Positions 1 to 10,857 of a stretch of 64,000 bases of DNA are shown in pieces. The DNA comes from Neodidymelliopsis sp. IMI 364377 (lineage: Eukaryota > Ascomycota > Dothideomycetes > Pleosporales > Didymellaceae), in NCBI GenBank assembly GCA_027946375.1, contig JAPEUT010000122.1:1-64000 (forward strand). Direction: 5' to 3'. The stretch's first letter is position 1, and each line of letters starts with the position of its first letter. Under the pieces are notes generated by a model, which searched no databases, was not told where the DNA came from, and was given only the letters and a program-made list of their open reading frames with translations. Made by a program: the position numbers and the translations under genes.

Positions 1-26
1 GGGTAGGGTAGGGAGGGTAGGGAGGG
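1..26 (+). repeat. G-rich tract, possible G-quadruplex
   Basis: Six GGG runs are separated by one or two bases (GGGTA and GGGA units). This fits the usual pattern for an intramolecular G-quadruplex. It is not the canonical TTAGGG telomere repeat, and the window edge hides what lies to the left. Confidence 0.5.
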
Positions 27-974
27 ACTGGGGAAATTCCCTCATCTGGGGTGGAGATGGCGCGTGATGGTGTCTACATGTACATGTGTCTATGCGTATG
101 TATACGTATATGTGAGAAGAGGCAGTTAGTCTTTCAAACATACAAAACCTCTGTTCTATTATATTCGTTTCATCCATCCCCTTGCACAAGAAACGAGCTT
201 TCAAACGTCATATTATTGCAAACCAACTTGAATCGAGACGTTTTAAAATTCACTGTATTCGTCAATCTTCTATACAGCGACGATAGAGAGATATTAGGTT
301 GCACTGGATTGGATTGGATAGGATAGCAGACATGTCGCCATCCAACGCCCATCTACCAACCGACACGACTACGACTACAAGCCCTCGCTCCTCGTCCATC
401 TCGTCCATCTCATCCATATCCTCGACCACATCAAACACATCCACATCCACATCCACATCCACACCAACCATATCCTTTGTCTCTACAAACACCACACACA
501 CCCTGCCCTGCAGCGACCGAGAAGCACAACTCTATTTCCTCATGGGGTTTACGCCGAGAAATGGTTCGATAAATAGGGGTGAGAGTACGAGTGGGAGTGA
601 GAGTGGGAGTGGGAGTGCGATGAGGCGGTGGATTGGGGGGTTGGGATGAGAGAGGAAGAGTTTGTGGTGTTTGAGAGCATTGATGAGGGTTCTATAATGC
701 AGCATCTCGTGCTCGTTTGGAGTGTTGCTGGATATCATGTGTCAGACAATCAGCAAAAGAGTATTCGATTTTTTTTACTAATACGGCACAAACTTGGTTG
801 TCTGAAGCCAAGACAGGACAAGACAAGATGAGGCGTTCAAAGGTAACGGGTGGAAGTATGTGCGATTAGTTTCTATTTCGAATTCATCAGCTTGACAATG
901 CCATTGCATTAATGCACTCATAAGAGACGATGTAAATGCGCACAATCCATGGGGTATCGACAACACCTCAACGA
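1..974. other. Intergenic stretch with simple repeats
   Basis: No protein family is recognisable here on either strand. Bases 1-26 are G-tracts of three separated by TA or A. Bases 436-459 are four perfect CACATC units, preceded by a degenerate TCGTCCATC repeat near 398-425. Bases 581-618 are GGGAGT/GAGAGT-rich. Short open frames across these repeats read as low-complexity Thr/Ser or Asp/Val runs and are explained by the repeats. Confidence 0.6.
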
Positions 975-2635
975 CTAATCACTACAACTCTCCACAAAAA
1001 CCCTGACGCCTTTACTGTCCAGCCTCGTCACGGGAATGAAGAAATCATGCCCCAGCTGCACATCCGTGACATCAGCCTCGTGCAGCTCAAACTTGTACCG
1101 CCTAAACATCATGCCCAGGATCAGATACAGCTCTGTCCACGCGAGGTTGATGCCCAAGCAGCTTCTCGTGCCGCGACCGAAACACACCAAGAAGCGCTCG
1201 AGGGGAAGCCCATCAGCGGTGACGGGGTTGTCGAGCCAGCGCTCGGGGATAAACTTGTGCGAGTCTGGGAAAATGGATTCGTCATGCGAGACCTCGGGGA
1301 TGGTCATGCTGACGTTTGTGTTTGCGGGGATGAGCCAGTCCTTGTATTGCAGGGGCTGAGTGCGGCGGGTTCGTGGGTTGCGGGCACTGAGGCCGTAGGA
1401 AAGGCGGACGCATTCGAAGATGCAGGCTTTCAGGTACGGCATCTGCTCCAGCGGGTAGAGTTCCAGGGTGCTTCGATTCGGAAATGCCTCGACGAGGTCT
1501 CGGTGCAGGCGCTCGTAGATGCGTGGCGTGTTGATGATGTGGAAGGCCGCGATGGAGAGGGCAAAGGCGGTGGTTTCGACTCCACCACCGACGACGATCT
1601 GAGCTTCTTCTGCAAGTCGCTTTTGCGTCTTGTCCTCGGCTGGTAGTTTTGACTGCAGAATTTCTTGGAAGATTGTCTTCTTGGCGTCGTTTGTCTTGAC
1701 AGGGTCTCCGGCCATTGTACGCCCAATGTTGCGCCACTGGTCATTTTTGAACTTGAGAATGTTCTTTGCGGCGGGCTGTATCCATTCAGTCACAGCATCT
1801 GGGAGGCTGTTCATCATCTGGGTCTGTTAGTGTGCGCTTCTGCTGGATGAGGGCTCGGTCGTACCGGAATCATCAGGGGAAACTGGGTAGCGATATGGCC
1901 GGCTCCACCAATTTTCTGGAATGCATCGTGGAAGGACTCAAAGTCGGGATGCTTGAGCTGGGCATAGTTGAAACCAAAGAAGTAGTCCATGATGATGTCG
2001 CCGGTGAGAGCAGGAAAAGCATGGGTCAGGTTCAGGGGCTCTTTGCGGGCCTCAAACTCCTGCATGCGGATGGAGAGGGTGTCAATGTGGCGGAAGATGA
2101 TGTGAATAAAGTCCAGGATGGAGCGTCGTGAGAACATGGGGCTCAGTGCAGCACGGCGACGCTTGTGCAAGGCGGCATTCACCGTGGTCAGCACGCCGCC
2201 CTCTGTGCCGAAGCGGACGTCCCATCCTTCCTTGTCGAGGTGGAGGTTCTTTGCATAGAAGTCGTCAAAGAAGTGCGAGTCGCGGATGTGCAGCTCGTGT
2301 GGGGTGACACGGATGATGGGGCCTGTGGGTGTCAACGTCAACAACGACTCGGGCTAGCGAGGAAAGAGCAAGCACACACCGTACAGGTCGTGCAGCTTGG
2401 AGATTTGCGTCGAGTAGTGACCGTTCTTGACAATCTCGTAGTAGCCCTCGTACCAGGAGGAGACGGCAGCAATGCGCGGGCCGGGGAAGTGTGCCAGTGG
2501 ATGCAGATACAGGCGGTAGAAGGCGAGTGCAGCCAGATAGAGGAGCAGCGAGGCGGCTAGCAGCGTCAGGGCGGTGGGGTGGACAGACGGGTCGGCGAGT
2601 ACCGCGGCCATGGTCGGATGGGTGGGTGCTGCCAA
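975..2635 (-). CDS. Cytochrome P450 monooxygenase
   Basis: A membrane-anchored haem-thiolate monooxygenase of about 520 aa. Exons are 2380-2635, 1865-2322 and 975-1823, joined by GT-AG introns of 57 and 41 nt; the sum is divisible by three. The N-terminus has a hydrophobic anchor followed by the HPLAHFPGP hinge. Seen motifs are the I-helix GGGVETT (about residues 317-323), ExxR as ECVR (375-378), PERW (431-434) and the haem loop FGRGTRSCLG (453-462, ligand Cys460). A second in-frame Met at 2611 could also start it. The overall style resembles the fungal trichodiene-oxygenase-like P450s that act in secondary metabolism. The substrate cannot be read from sequence. The neighbours are a methyltransferase and a sugar transporter, with no backbone synthase in view. 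Confidence 0.93.
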
Positions 2636-3390
2636 TTGCAGGGCGTGGCGGGGATGTGGTGGTCACAGAGATGAGACATGCGTTTGCGCAAGCGCGGCGG
2701 TTGTTTAGTTTTTGATATTTACGTCTTTTGGGGTGAAGAGACGCCAGGGACGCCAGGGACCGCAGGACAGCAGGGACGGGCAGGGCGTGGTGGGCGTGCT
2801 GGGCGTGCTAGGGTGGACTGGGGGGGCAGCGAGAGGGCATGGCGTGGACGGGAGCAGCGGTCACTAGCAGGGTTGGCACGGGCACGAGTACGTGGGGGGA
2901 GACATGTCCGGCGGCTCGTGCTTGTGGGTGGTGCAGTGTGTGGGTGAGTGCAGTGGGTGGGAGAGTGCAGGTGGTGGGTGAGTGCGCTGTGTGGGTGAGG
3001 TGAGTGCAGTGTGTGGGTGAGCGAGGTGAGTTTGTGTGTGTCAGGGAGAGCCGGCGAGGGGCTCGTTGCAGTTGGCGCGGGCATGGGCGGGGGAGCGCTA
3101 CGAGGCGTGACGGCTACCGTCGCAGAGAGATTGGCAGCACTGGCACGCTCTGGCACGCTCTGACAACCCGCGAGTTTGGATGGCGGCCGTCCGCAGGCCC
3201 TCGCCGATAAAAGGAGACGCCCCTCGCAGGCCATGGGCCGCTTTTCTGGCCCAACTGCGGCCTCTTGTCGTCTCCAGCGCGGCCTCGACGACACGCACCG
3301 GAGCAACACGATAGACGACAGACGGTAGACGGTGGACGGTAGACGGTAGACCTAGCACCTAGCCCCTAAGATTTAGCGAACCCGCCCTCC
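2636..3390. other. GC-rich divergent intergenic region
   Basis: This is the space between the divergent P450 and methyltransferase genes. It is very G-rich on the plus strand, with short tandem duplications: GACGCCAGG near 2750, a GTGAGTGCAGTG minisatellite-like stretch at about 2940-3025, and GGCACGCTCT twice near 3139-3158. Long open frames here read as Arg/Pro/Ser low complexity and match no family. It probably holds both promoters and the 5' leader of the methyltransferase. Confidence 0.5.
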
Positions 3391-4718
3391 ATGTCAGCCG
3401 CTGTCGAGAGCGGGCCGCCCCCGCCCGTCATTTCCACCACCGATGCCTCGAGCGCCCCGATTGATGATCCTGCGCCCACAGCGGAGCAGCAACAGCAACA
3501 CCAACACCAACACCAACACCAACACCAACACCAACACCAACACCAACACCAACAGCATCAACAACAGCAACACCAGCAACAACATCACCAACCCCAACAA
3601 CAACTTCAACATCAACACCAACACGAACAACATCAACAACAACCCCAACAACACCAACACGGCGACCTCCAGCCCGTCACCCACCTCGAGCCCGACAGCG
3701 GCAGCGACACCGACAGCGCCTTTGACGCAAACTCATCCGCCTCCACCTCGCTCGCCTCGTCCATCCTCAACTACGAGTACTCCAACGGCCGCCGCTACCA
3801 TGGCTTCCGCTCCGGCGCCTACGTCCTGCCCAACGACGAGCAGGAGCAGGACCGCCTCGACCTGCTGCACCACATCTTCACCCTGATCCTCGGCGGCAAG
3901 CTCTACGATGCCCCCATCCACCCGCCCCCCAACCGCGTCCTCGACATTGGCACCGGCACCGGCATCTGGGCCATTGACTTTGCCGACGAGAACCCCGGCT
4001 GCGACGTCCTCGGCACAGACCTCTCCCCCATCCAGCCCACCTGGGTGCCCCCAAACGCAAAGTTCTACATCGACGACGCAGAGTCCGACTGGGTCTTTAG
4101 CCCCGACGAGCACTTTGACTTCATCCACGTCCGCACCCTGTCCGGCGCCATCACCGACTGGGACAAGCTGACGCTGCAGTCCTACGCCCATCTGCAGCCC
4201 GGCGGCTGGCTCGAGTTCCAGGAGCCCGTTGCCCTGTGCGAGAGCGACGACGGCACCATTGAGCATGCCCACGCTATGCAGAGGTGGCAGGACCTGTGTC
4301 ACGACGCCGCCGCCGTCTTCAAAAAGGACATTCGCGTGGGCTCCACCCTGAAGCAGAGAATGCTCGACGCCGGCTTTGTCCATGTCGCAGAAAAGGTCGT
4401 CAAGGTGAGACCTCCTCCTCCTCCTCCTCCTCATTACCATACATCTACGCCCCACACTAACCACATACAAAGGTCCCCATCGGCCCCTGGGCCAAAGACC
4501 CCCGCATGAAGGAAATCGGCCGCTACCAGCGCGAACACATGGCCATGGGCATCGAGCCCTACACCTTTGGCTTTGTTGGCAAGATCCTCGGCTGGTCAGA
4601 GCAAGAGTGCCGCGTCCTCATTGCACAGGTCATCAACGACGTCAGGCGCAAGGACGTGCACATGTACATCAAGTTTTACTTTGTCCATGGTCAGAAACCC
4701 CCCGCCGCCCTTTACTAG
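3391..4718 (+). CDS. LaeA-like SAM-dependent methyltransferase
   Basis: A class I methyltransferase of about 419 aa. Exons are 3391-4404 and 4473-4718; the 68-nt intron begins GTGAGA and contains a (CCT)n run. Residues 1-95 are low complexity, dominated by a His/Gln repeat. Motif I (LDIGTGTGIW, about residues 184-193) and the following acidic strand end (LGTDLSPIQP) define the SAM pocket; the WxxPN and FDFIHVR stretches are typical of the fungal LaeA-like/Methyltransf_23 group. The C-terminus ends on the family-typical VHMYIKFYFVHGQKP. Members range from the secondary-metabolism regulator LaeA to many uncharacterised paralogues, so the substrate is open. The first Met precedes the repeat and no better start is visible. 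Confidence 0.9.
3487..3660 (+). repeat. CAACAC repeat encoding (His-Gln)n
   Basis: Near-perfect CAACAC/CAACAG hexamers inside the methyltransferase coding sequence encode alternating His-Gln and then Gln-rich residues (about residues 34-92). The tract is in frame and should vary in length between strains by slippage. Confidence 0.9.
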
Positions 4719-4763
4719 CAGTCTGACTTTTCTCTCTCTCTCTCTCTTTGACTTGTCTCTGAT

Positions 4764-4859
4764 ACGTTAGCGCTTGGCATGGTATGGCATCTTGGGTTAT
4801 ACAGCTTGTATTAGTAATACAATATTAACATCAAATCGTCTCACCAATCAATTCTTTCC
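4764..4859 (+). repeat. 96-bp direct repeat, copy 1
   Basis: This copy aligns without gaps to 4900-4995. I count nine mismatches: eight transitions and one transversion. The last 33 bases are identical in the two copies. It starts ACGTTAGCGCTTGGCATGG. Confidence 0.92.
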
Positions 4860-4899
4860 CTATATTATTGTTAAAAAAAACTATTATCTATGTTACTAT

Positions 4900-4995
4900 A
4901 CATTAGCATTTGGCATGGTGTGGCATCTTGGGTTATATAGCGTGCATCAGTAATACAATACTAACATCAAATCGTCTCACCAATCAATTCTTTCC
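4900..4995 (+). repeat. 96-bp direct repeat, copy 2
   Basis: Second copy of the block at 4764-4859, with starts 136 bp apart. It begins ACATTAGCATTTGGCATGG, and three differences at its start are G-to-A or C-to-T relative to copy 1. There is no open frame and no resemblance to a known transposon end. Confidence 0.92.
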
Positions 4996-5183
4996 ATCTG
5001 TATTAGAACCACTACCAAACTAGTTGCATGTTGCCAAAGAAATCTCTTACAGGCGCCAAACACCTCCAATACCCGCTCATATCCTTCATTATCATGATCC
5101 AATCTGTGCCCAGTACGTCACTTCTGATCACACATACCCGGCCTGGTCAAAGAAAACTCCCTGAGAAAGCAAAGACACCCCAT

Positions 5184-6957
5184 CTACACCTCCTTGTGCT
5201 CGCGCACTTCGGGCCGGGAAATGTCCTCCTCATGGCGAGCCCGAGTGCCGCTCTTGTCAGTCGACTCGAGCGACGACGTCTCGCCGTGACCACCAACGCT
5301 CGAGTGCGGCATCCACTTGCTTGAGTGGCGGGGCGACGTCTCCTCAAGCATCCGGTCCACCTGCTCGAGCGAGAGTCCCTTGGTCTCGGGAACGAGAAAG
5401 TACGCAAACACCACACACGCTGTGCATGTAGCCCCCCACACAAAGAAGACCTTGGTCTTGAGGTTGCCATACTGCTCATCGATCATGTAAGGTGTGATGA
5501 AGCCAATGACAAAATTCCATATGAAATTGCTCGCCGTCGACAATGCAACACCCTTGGCACGGATGGGCAAAGGGAAAATCTCGCCAATCACGACCCAGGC
5601 AGCGGGGCCCCAAGTGGAAGCGAAGAAGAAGATGTAGAAGCAGGTGAAGACAATGAGGCACATGGACGCCGCCTTGCTGCCTCCGTCCACAGTACCCACA
5701 ATGGCGATGATGAACTCGCAGATGAGCATGCCAATGGCACCGTAGATGAGAAGCATACGGCGACCAAGCTTTTCAACTGTCCAGAAGGAAACGGGAGTGG
5801 ATCCGACATTAACGGCGGTAGTGATCATAGAGATGACAAAGGCGTTTTGGAGGCCAGCAGTCTTGAAGAAGGTGGTGCCGTAGTAAAAGACTGCATACAT
5901 TAGTAGAGTCGCTACAAAACGTTGAGAGTTCACTCACTGAAGTTGACACCAGTCCACTGTTGCATCATCTGAAGGGCCATACCGAGCACGATACGGCGGA
6001 GATTGCTGTTGGGAGACTTCCATCCACCACGGAAGCAGTCGAGCCAACCAGCTTGCGTATTCTTTTCATGCTGAAAGTTGGCCTCCAGTTCGGCAAGCTC
6101 ATCTTTGACAAACTTGGAGTCTGCAGATTGACCTCGAACGATGCTCAACGACCTGGCAGCATCTTCAAGACGGCCGTGCATGACGTACCAGCGAGGCGAC
6201 TCTGGCAGGAAGAAGAGGCCAGTGCCGAGGATGATGGCCCAGAGCCATTGGATGGACATTGCAATACGGTAGGAGCCAGAATCCATACGGTTCATCGTCG
6301 AGTTGTTGACCACGGCAGCAAGTAGCAAGCCAATGGTGATACAGAACTGGTAGCCAGAGACAATGGCACCACGTACGGCCTTGGGTGCCACCTCAGACAT
6401 GTACAGGATGATGACGGCACTAACAAAACCGACACCTACACCTGCGATCAGACGTCCGGTAACAAGGACGGCGACCGTCGACGATGCGACCTGGAGGATG
6501 ACACCAACAGAAAAGACACCACAGCCAGAGATGATAGTTGCGCGGCGACCGAGCCAATCGGCAAGCGAACCAGCAAGGAGCGCACCGAAGAACGTACCAG
6601 CAGACAGGATGGACACAATGAGTGACTTCTCCCAGGTCTGGTAGAGACGGCCGTTGTACGCATCCTCAGCAGTAGACGGGCCTGCGCTGTTAGCTTCGCA
6701 CTGAGTAGCACTGAATTCACTCACCACCAAACTGCTGCTTGAAGGCATTCATAGCCAGCACGCCGCTAATGTAACCAGAATCATAGCCAAAGAGGATACT
6801 GATCAGGTCAGTTGTTGCTACATCACCATCAACTACAGTCAAGAGCTTACCCTCCGAAGGCGGCGAAGACACAGAGCAGGTAGCCACGCAGAGTAACGGG
6901 CGCCTCGACGCGGTCGAGGGCGCCGCTACGATTAGCGGAAGGAGCCCAGCGAGGCAT
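5184..6957 (-). CDS. MFS sugar transporter
   Basis: A plasma-membrane sugar/H+ symporter-type protein of about 543 aa with 12 predicted membrane helices. Exons are 6851-6957, 6725-6798, 5938-6681 and 5184-5890, with GT-AG introns of 52, 43 and 47 nt. Family marks are FGYDSGYISG in helix 1, DWLGRR (102-107), GRLIAGVGVG (137-146), PESPRW (220-225) and PETKGLSLEQ (from about 476). The tail after PETKG is hydrophilic and Ser-rich. It resembles fungal monosaccharide (hexose or quinate type) carriers; the substrate cannot be assigned by eye. It is convergent with the methyltransferase. Confidence 0.93.
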
Positions 6958-7798
6958 TTCGGAAACTTATTGCGGTCAAGCTATCGTCTGTAAGTAAGGG
7001 GTAAACAACGTGGTTGTGGATTGCGCAGAGTGGAGTTGTGCGTGGCGGAATGGAGAATTGCGGGGAGCGAGGTAACTATATCGTACCTGCAGCAGGCGTG
7101 CACGGTTATCGAAGCCGCGAACGGCAGGCAAAAAGTGACCTCGTGGACATCGTGAGCTGGTGCACTGTGAGGTGAAGGCAAGAACAAAGTGAAGTTTCCG
7201 AATCGGGAAGGATGGAATGAGACCTCTCCCCCCCCCAAATCCGGAACGACTGCAGCATTTCTCGCTTCGACAGCTGCACCTCGATCTTGGGGTCACACGA
7301 CATGTGTTCTAAGTGCTTGTGGCGATCCGTTTGCGTGGTATCTGGAGTCTGTGTAAGTGTGATGCGTTGTGGTCTAGACGCGACGAAAATGTCAACCACT
7401 GCCTTGTGAATAGTCGAGTCCAAACTGTGGATGTGAGATCTTGATAACAATTCTTCTTTAGTACAGCTAAAAGCCGGGAAATGTTTCGACTAGACGAATC
7501 GTTTTGCTTCGCAAGCATAAGGTAGGCCGAATCGAACAAGGTCTAGTGCGTCGACTTTGGAGAAACAGAGTTGAGTGGTTAGAAAGGGAATGACTGGCGT
7601 GATGATCTGAGACTATTCGAAAGATGATGGATTGACTCATGTTGGTGCAGACTAGAGAGGTGACAACTGCGTAGAAGAAACAATGACTCAACATCAGATA
7701 CGGTCAAGACGTAACGAGTGATTACAATGTATAATTGAAGTGAAAAAGCAAGAACTAATCAGCAAAGAAAGTGACCGCACACTGGCTGGATGTTCGAA
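6958..7798. other. Intergenic region, no gene seen
   Basis: This is upstream of the sugar transporter and downstream of the small PPxY gene. Several short open frames exist on the minus strand (around 6976-7450), but they overlap one another and share no family feature. It most likely holds the transporter promoter and leader. Confidence 0.45.
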
Positions 7799-8393
7799 TT
7801 ACACTCTGCGCTGAGTCTCCTGCATAACCTCCTCATAGGTTGGTCGTACGACTTCTTCATAACTTGGCGGCGCATCCTCATGTACCCTCCTCTCAGAACT
7901 AGAGTTTCGACGCTGTTGCTCTCTACGAGCTTCCTCGCTCTTCCTCTCGTTCCTAGACTCTCTGCGAGTTGAATGACCACGCACTGCGCTTGATGAGGAC
8001 GACCCTGCAGGCGCGTATGCTTCAGCTGTCTGTCGCTGTAGTCAGTAACAATGTGTGGGGAAATGCTATACGTGGAAAGCTTACCAAAACCGCTTTCTTT
8101 GCTTTCCGTTCATCTCTTTTCTCTTTGATCTTCTTGCCGCCCTCCTGCAGGCCAAGTGCCACGCCCATGACCAGAATACCAGCCATCGTTCGAGGTTGAT
8201 ACTCGGTCCAATGAGCAACGGGATGGGGTTTCTGGGGCACCAGAGTTGTCTCAATGATTGACGAGCTGTTGGCCGCAAGTGCTCTGAGTTCGCGGCGTTG
8301 CTGTCGACGAGCAGCGCACTGAGACAGTTGCTCGTATTGCACGGGAAGCCCGGCTCCAAGATATCGTTGTTGTTGCTTGCGTCTACAGCACAT
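7799..8393 (-). CDS. Small basic protein with PPxY motif
   Basis: A protein of about 181 aa that I cannot name. Exons are 8085-8393 and 7799-8035, joined by a 49-nt GT-AG intron (GTAAGC...CTACAG), and the sum is in frame. The N-terminus begins MCC followed by Arg/Lys/Gln, which could be lipidated by palmitoylation. The middle has a short hydrophobic glycine-rich stretch (MAGILVMGVALGLQEG), then a highly charged Arg/Glu/Ser region. Near the C-terminus stands PPSYEEV, followed by a second PTYEEV. PPxY motifs bind WW domains such as those of Rsp5-type ubiquitin ligases, so an adaptor or membrane-tethered role is an inference. Confidence 0.72.
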
Positions 8394-9330
8394 GGTGAGC
8401 GATGGAGGAAGAAATTATTTGAGGTTCGATGTGAGTAGGAAGACTGTGCCGTTATAGATTCAACATGCGCACTGCTTACATCCTTATATCATACGCGAAC
8501 TGGTCCTTGAAATTTGCACAACGGACGTAAGGTCTGTAGGATGATATACAATGTGATGCACTTGCGTATTTTTCGGCTCAAACTGACCAAGATCTATGTT
8601 GTGGAAGTCGAACGTTGCGCCGTTATTGTGGAGATATTACGGCCGTAAAGTCATGACGCACACCCGGAGGTGGCGATGAATCGCACTCACCCTATCTCAG
8701 GGCGTCTTCTTGTCTTGAACCAACACCTTGAATTTCCCATATACAGACTTGTGATAGAGAAATGTCAAAAAACACTGACGCGGAATTATACGGAAAAAAT
8801 CTCAACTTAGGCTCTATGACGATCGTTGTTCTATGTCCCTGGCGTACGATTGTCTGTGTTAGTATTTTGAGTAGGTCAGTCTCCGGTGTGCGATTGATGT
8901 GATGTCTTGCCAGCTCAAACTCATACCCACATGCATGTCGCGCCTCTTCAAAGCTTGAACAGTACACGAAATCGGCCAACTAGTTGAAGAAATTGGAGAA
9001 CTGCTCCATTATCCATGGGCTAGCTGCAGGTACTCACACAAGCTCACGCTACTTCGGTCAAGCCGACAGGGCTGGCCTATGACATCTTCGCAATCTGTTT
9101 TGCTCCACCTCCGTGGACCGGGAATGGCCTCCCCGCTCCTTTGTCGGTGATACTCGCAAATTGGTTCCTAACGATAGCGATACTATCCTGTTCAAGTTGG
9201 TCCACGAATTTTTCAACAGACTGTGGGATTGATCCGTGCCGAAGGTATCACCGCAGCTCATGTTAAAGCCTGCGTTTGGAGCCGGTCATTTGCATCAGCC
9301 TTCCTCATCGGTTGTTTCTCCAACTTCATC
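8394..9330. other. Intergenic region, one doubtful ORF
   Basis: This is a divergent spacer between the PPxY gene (-) and the phosphatase gene (+). A 95-codon minus-strand frame (8692-8979) is open but shows no recognisable domain. An in-frame open stretch also extends 36 codons upstream of the phosphatase start. Nothing else is seen. Confidence 0.4.
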
Positions 9331-10407
9331 ATGCATCTCAGGTCTTCAGCCGTATCCGCAGCCCTGTGGCTCGCCTGCAACGCTGCACCCAACTATGGCA
9401 CTTCTTCCAATGCGACAATACAGTTCAAACACTGGCCTGCCAATGCATCTACAGCCCTCAGCAACATGATCATCAAGAACGCAAACCAGAGCAACTACGC
9501 GGTATTCGACATGGACAACACCAGCTACCGATACGACCTCGAAGAGTCGCTGCTCCCATTCCTCGAGAATCGCGGTATCCTGACTCGCAAAAACTTGGAT
9601 CCAACCCTAAAGTTGATTGACTTCAAGGATACTGCAAACTACACTGAGACGCTGTACAGCTACTATCTGCGTTTGTGTGAAGACGATGATTTCGTTTGCT
9701 ATCCGTGGGCTGCGCAAGTCTGGTCAGGTTTCACATTACGCGAATTGAAGACCTACGTTGATGAGCTCATGGCTCTCAACTCGACGATTCCTACGCAGTA
9801 CTGGGATGGCGATGAGATCGTCAGCTCTACAGTCAATTCTCCTCGGGTTTTCCGTGGTCAAGCGGAGCTGTACAACGCCCTCATGGACAACGGCATTGAT
9901 GTCTACGTCATCAGCGCCGCGCATGAAGAGCTTGTTCGTATGGTAGCTAGCGATCCGAAATACGGTTACAATGTCCCACCAAAGAACGTTATAGGCGTAA
10001 CAACCATGCTGAGAAACGCGAGCTCAGGCTATCTCACCAATGCTCGCAAGCAGATCGTCGAGGGAACGTACGATCCTGAGGCAAATCTGGACCTGATACT
10101 TGGGCCATATCTATGGACTCCTGCAACATGGTTTGCCGGGAAGTGGGCTGCCATCTTGACATATATCGACGAATGGAAACGCCCGATCCTTGCAGCTGGG
10201 GATACACCCGGTAGCGACTCTTACATGTTGTTCCATGGCGTAGACACTGCGAAGGGAGGCATTCACCTGTGGATCAATCGTCGGGACTCATACTGGGAGA
10301 CAATACAGGGCGAGATTCGTAATAACACAGCCGCCCAAATTGCCAATGGAAGGGAGGTGACCGCGGACAAAAACTGGGTGATGGTGAAAGCTACCGATAT
10401 TCTGTAG
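9331..10407 (+). CDS. Secreted HAD-family phosphatase
   Basis: A single-exon protein of 358 aa. I chose the Met at 9331 because it begins a clean signal peptide (about residues 1-19, cleavage near NAA), although the frame is open for 36 more codons upstream. HAD motif I is D60-M-D62-N-T64, giving the nucleophile and general acid/base. Motif II is the Ser of VYVISAAHEE. The late GDTPGSDSYM supplies the Mg-binding acidic residues. Many N-glycosylation sequons (NAT, NAS, NQS, NTS, NYT, NST, NNT) agree with export. The family resembles phosphoserine-phosphatase-like HAD hydrolases, with a likely role in phosphate release outside the cell or in the vacuole. The exact substrate is unknown. Confidence 0.87.
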   Translation: MHLRSSAVSAALWLACNAAPNYGTSSNATIQFKHWPANASTALSNMIIKNANQSNYAVFDMDNTSYRYDLEESLLPFLENRGILTRKNLDPTLKLIDFKDTANYTETLYSYYLRLCEDDDFVCYPWAAQVWSGFTLRELKTYVDELMALNSTIPTQYWDGDEIVSSTVNSPRVFRGQAELYNALMDNGIDVYVISAAHEELVRMVASDPKYGYNVPPKNVIGVTTMLRNASSGYLTNARKQIVEGTYDPEANLDLILGPYLWTPATWFAGKWAAILTYIDEWKRPILAAGDTPGSDSYMLFHGVDTAKGGIHLWINRRDSYWETIQGEIRNNTAAQIANGREVTADKNWVMVKATDIL

Positions 10408-10857
10408 AGTGTAGTTTAACGAATTAACGGGTCTGAATAGACTTGTTTCTTGTCGAGGTCCCTTAATTCTGGCCATTCCCCTGCTGAACACTGCCTCTGA
10501 CACGGTGGTCTGATACAGGATTATTATTTATCAGCGGACGGCTGTTGCTACATGTTTGGTGTCTGGAGGCAGCAGTTCGTATGGAGCTATCGGTTATAGC
10601 TTATTAAGCGAATGTTGGAAGCTTCAGAACAAGGATGAGGCTGCACCGCTCACAACGCTTGAATGCGGCATATATTCGGTGCGCGACAATTGGTGGTGTC
10701 TTCTTGCCATGGTCCGACCCGACCGTGCAAGCGGAAGTTATCCGCTTAATCATCACCACGGCGTTAAAGTGACGTATGGATCAATTGCTAAGCACCGAAT
10801 CCACTGAGAATGAGCTCTCCATATAACCCCTCATTGATGCATGCTAGCTAACCCCCC
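10408..10857. other. Intergenic spacer
   Basis: This lies between two plus-strand genes. A TATA-like ATATAA at 10821-10826 lies 32 bases before the GST start. No gene is seen. Confidence 0.4.

Larger units (their letters stand above)
4719..5183. other. Convergent intergenic spacer with duplicated block
   Basis: This spacer lies between the stop codons of the methyltransferase (+) and the sugar transporter (-). It holds a TC microsatellite (4730-4748) and two copies of a 96-bp block, described separately. No gene is seen. Confidence 0.6.

Noticed and set aside
1..26. Chromosome-end telomere array
   Set aside because: The units are GGGTA and GGGA rather than TTAGGG, and only 26 bases are present before ordinary sequence.
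3733..4470. Long minus-strand frame opposite the methyltransferase
   Set aside because: It is Val/Gly/Ala-rich and arises from the high-GC third positions of the real gene.
5325..5903. Plus-strand open frame of 192 codons opposite the sugar transporter
   Set aside because: It is a mirror frame of a clearly identified transporter exon.
8692..8979. 95-codon minus-strand open frame between the PPxY gene and the phosphatase gene
   Set aside because: It has no recognisable domain, no flanking exon that would extend it and no clear start context; it could be chance.
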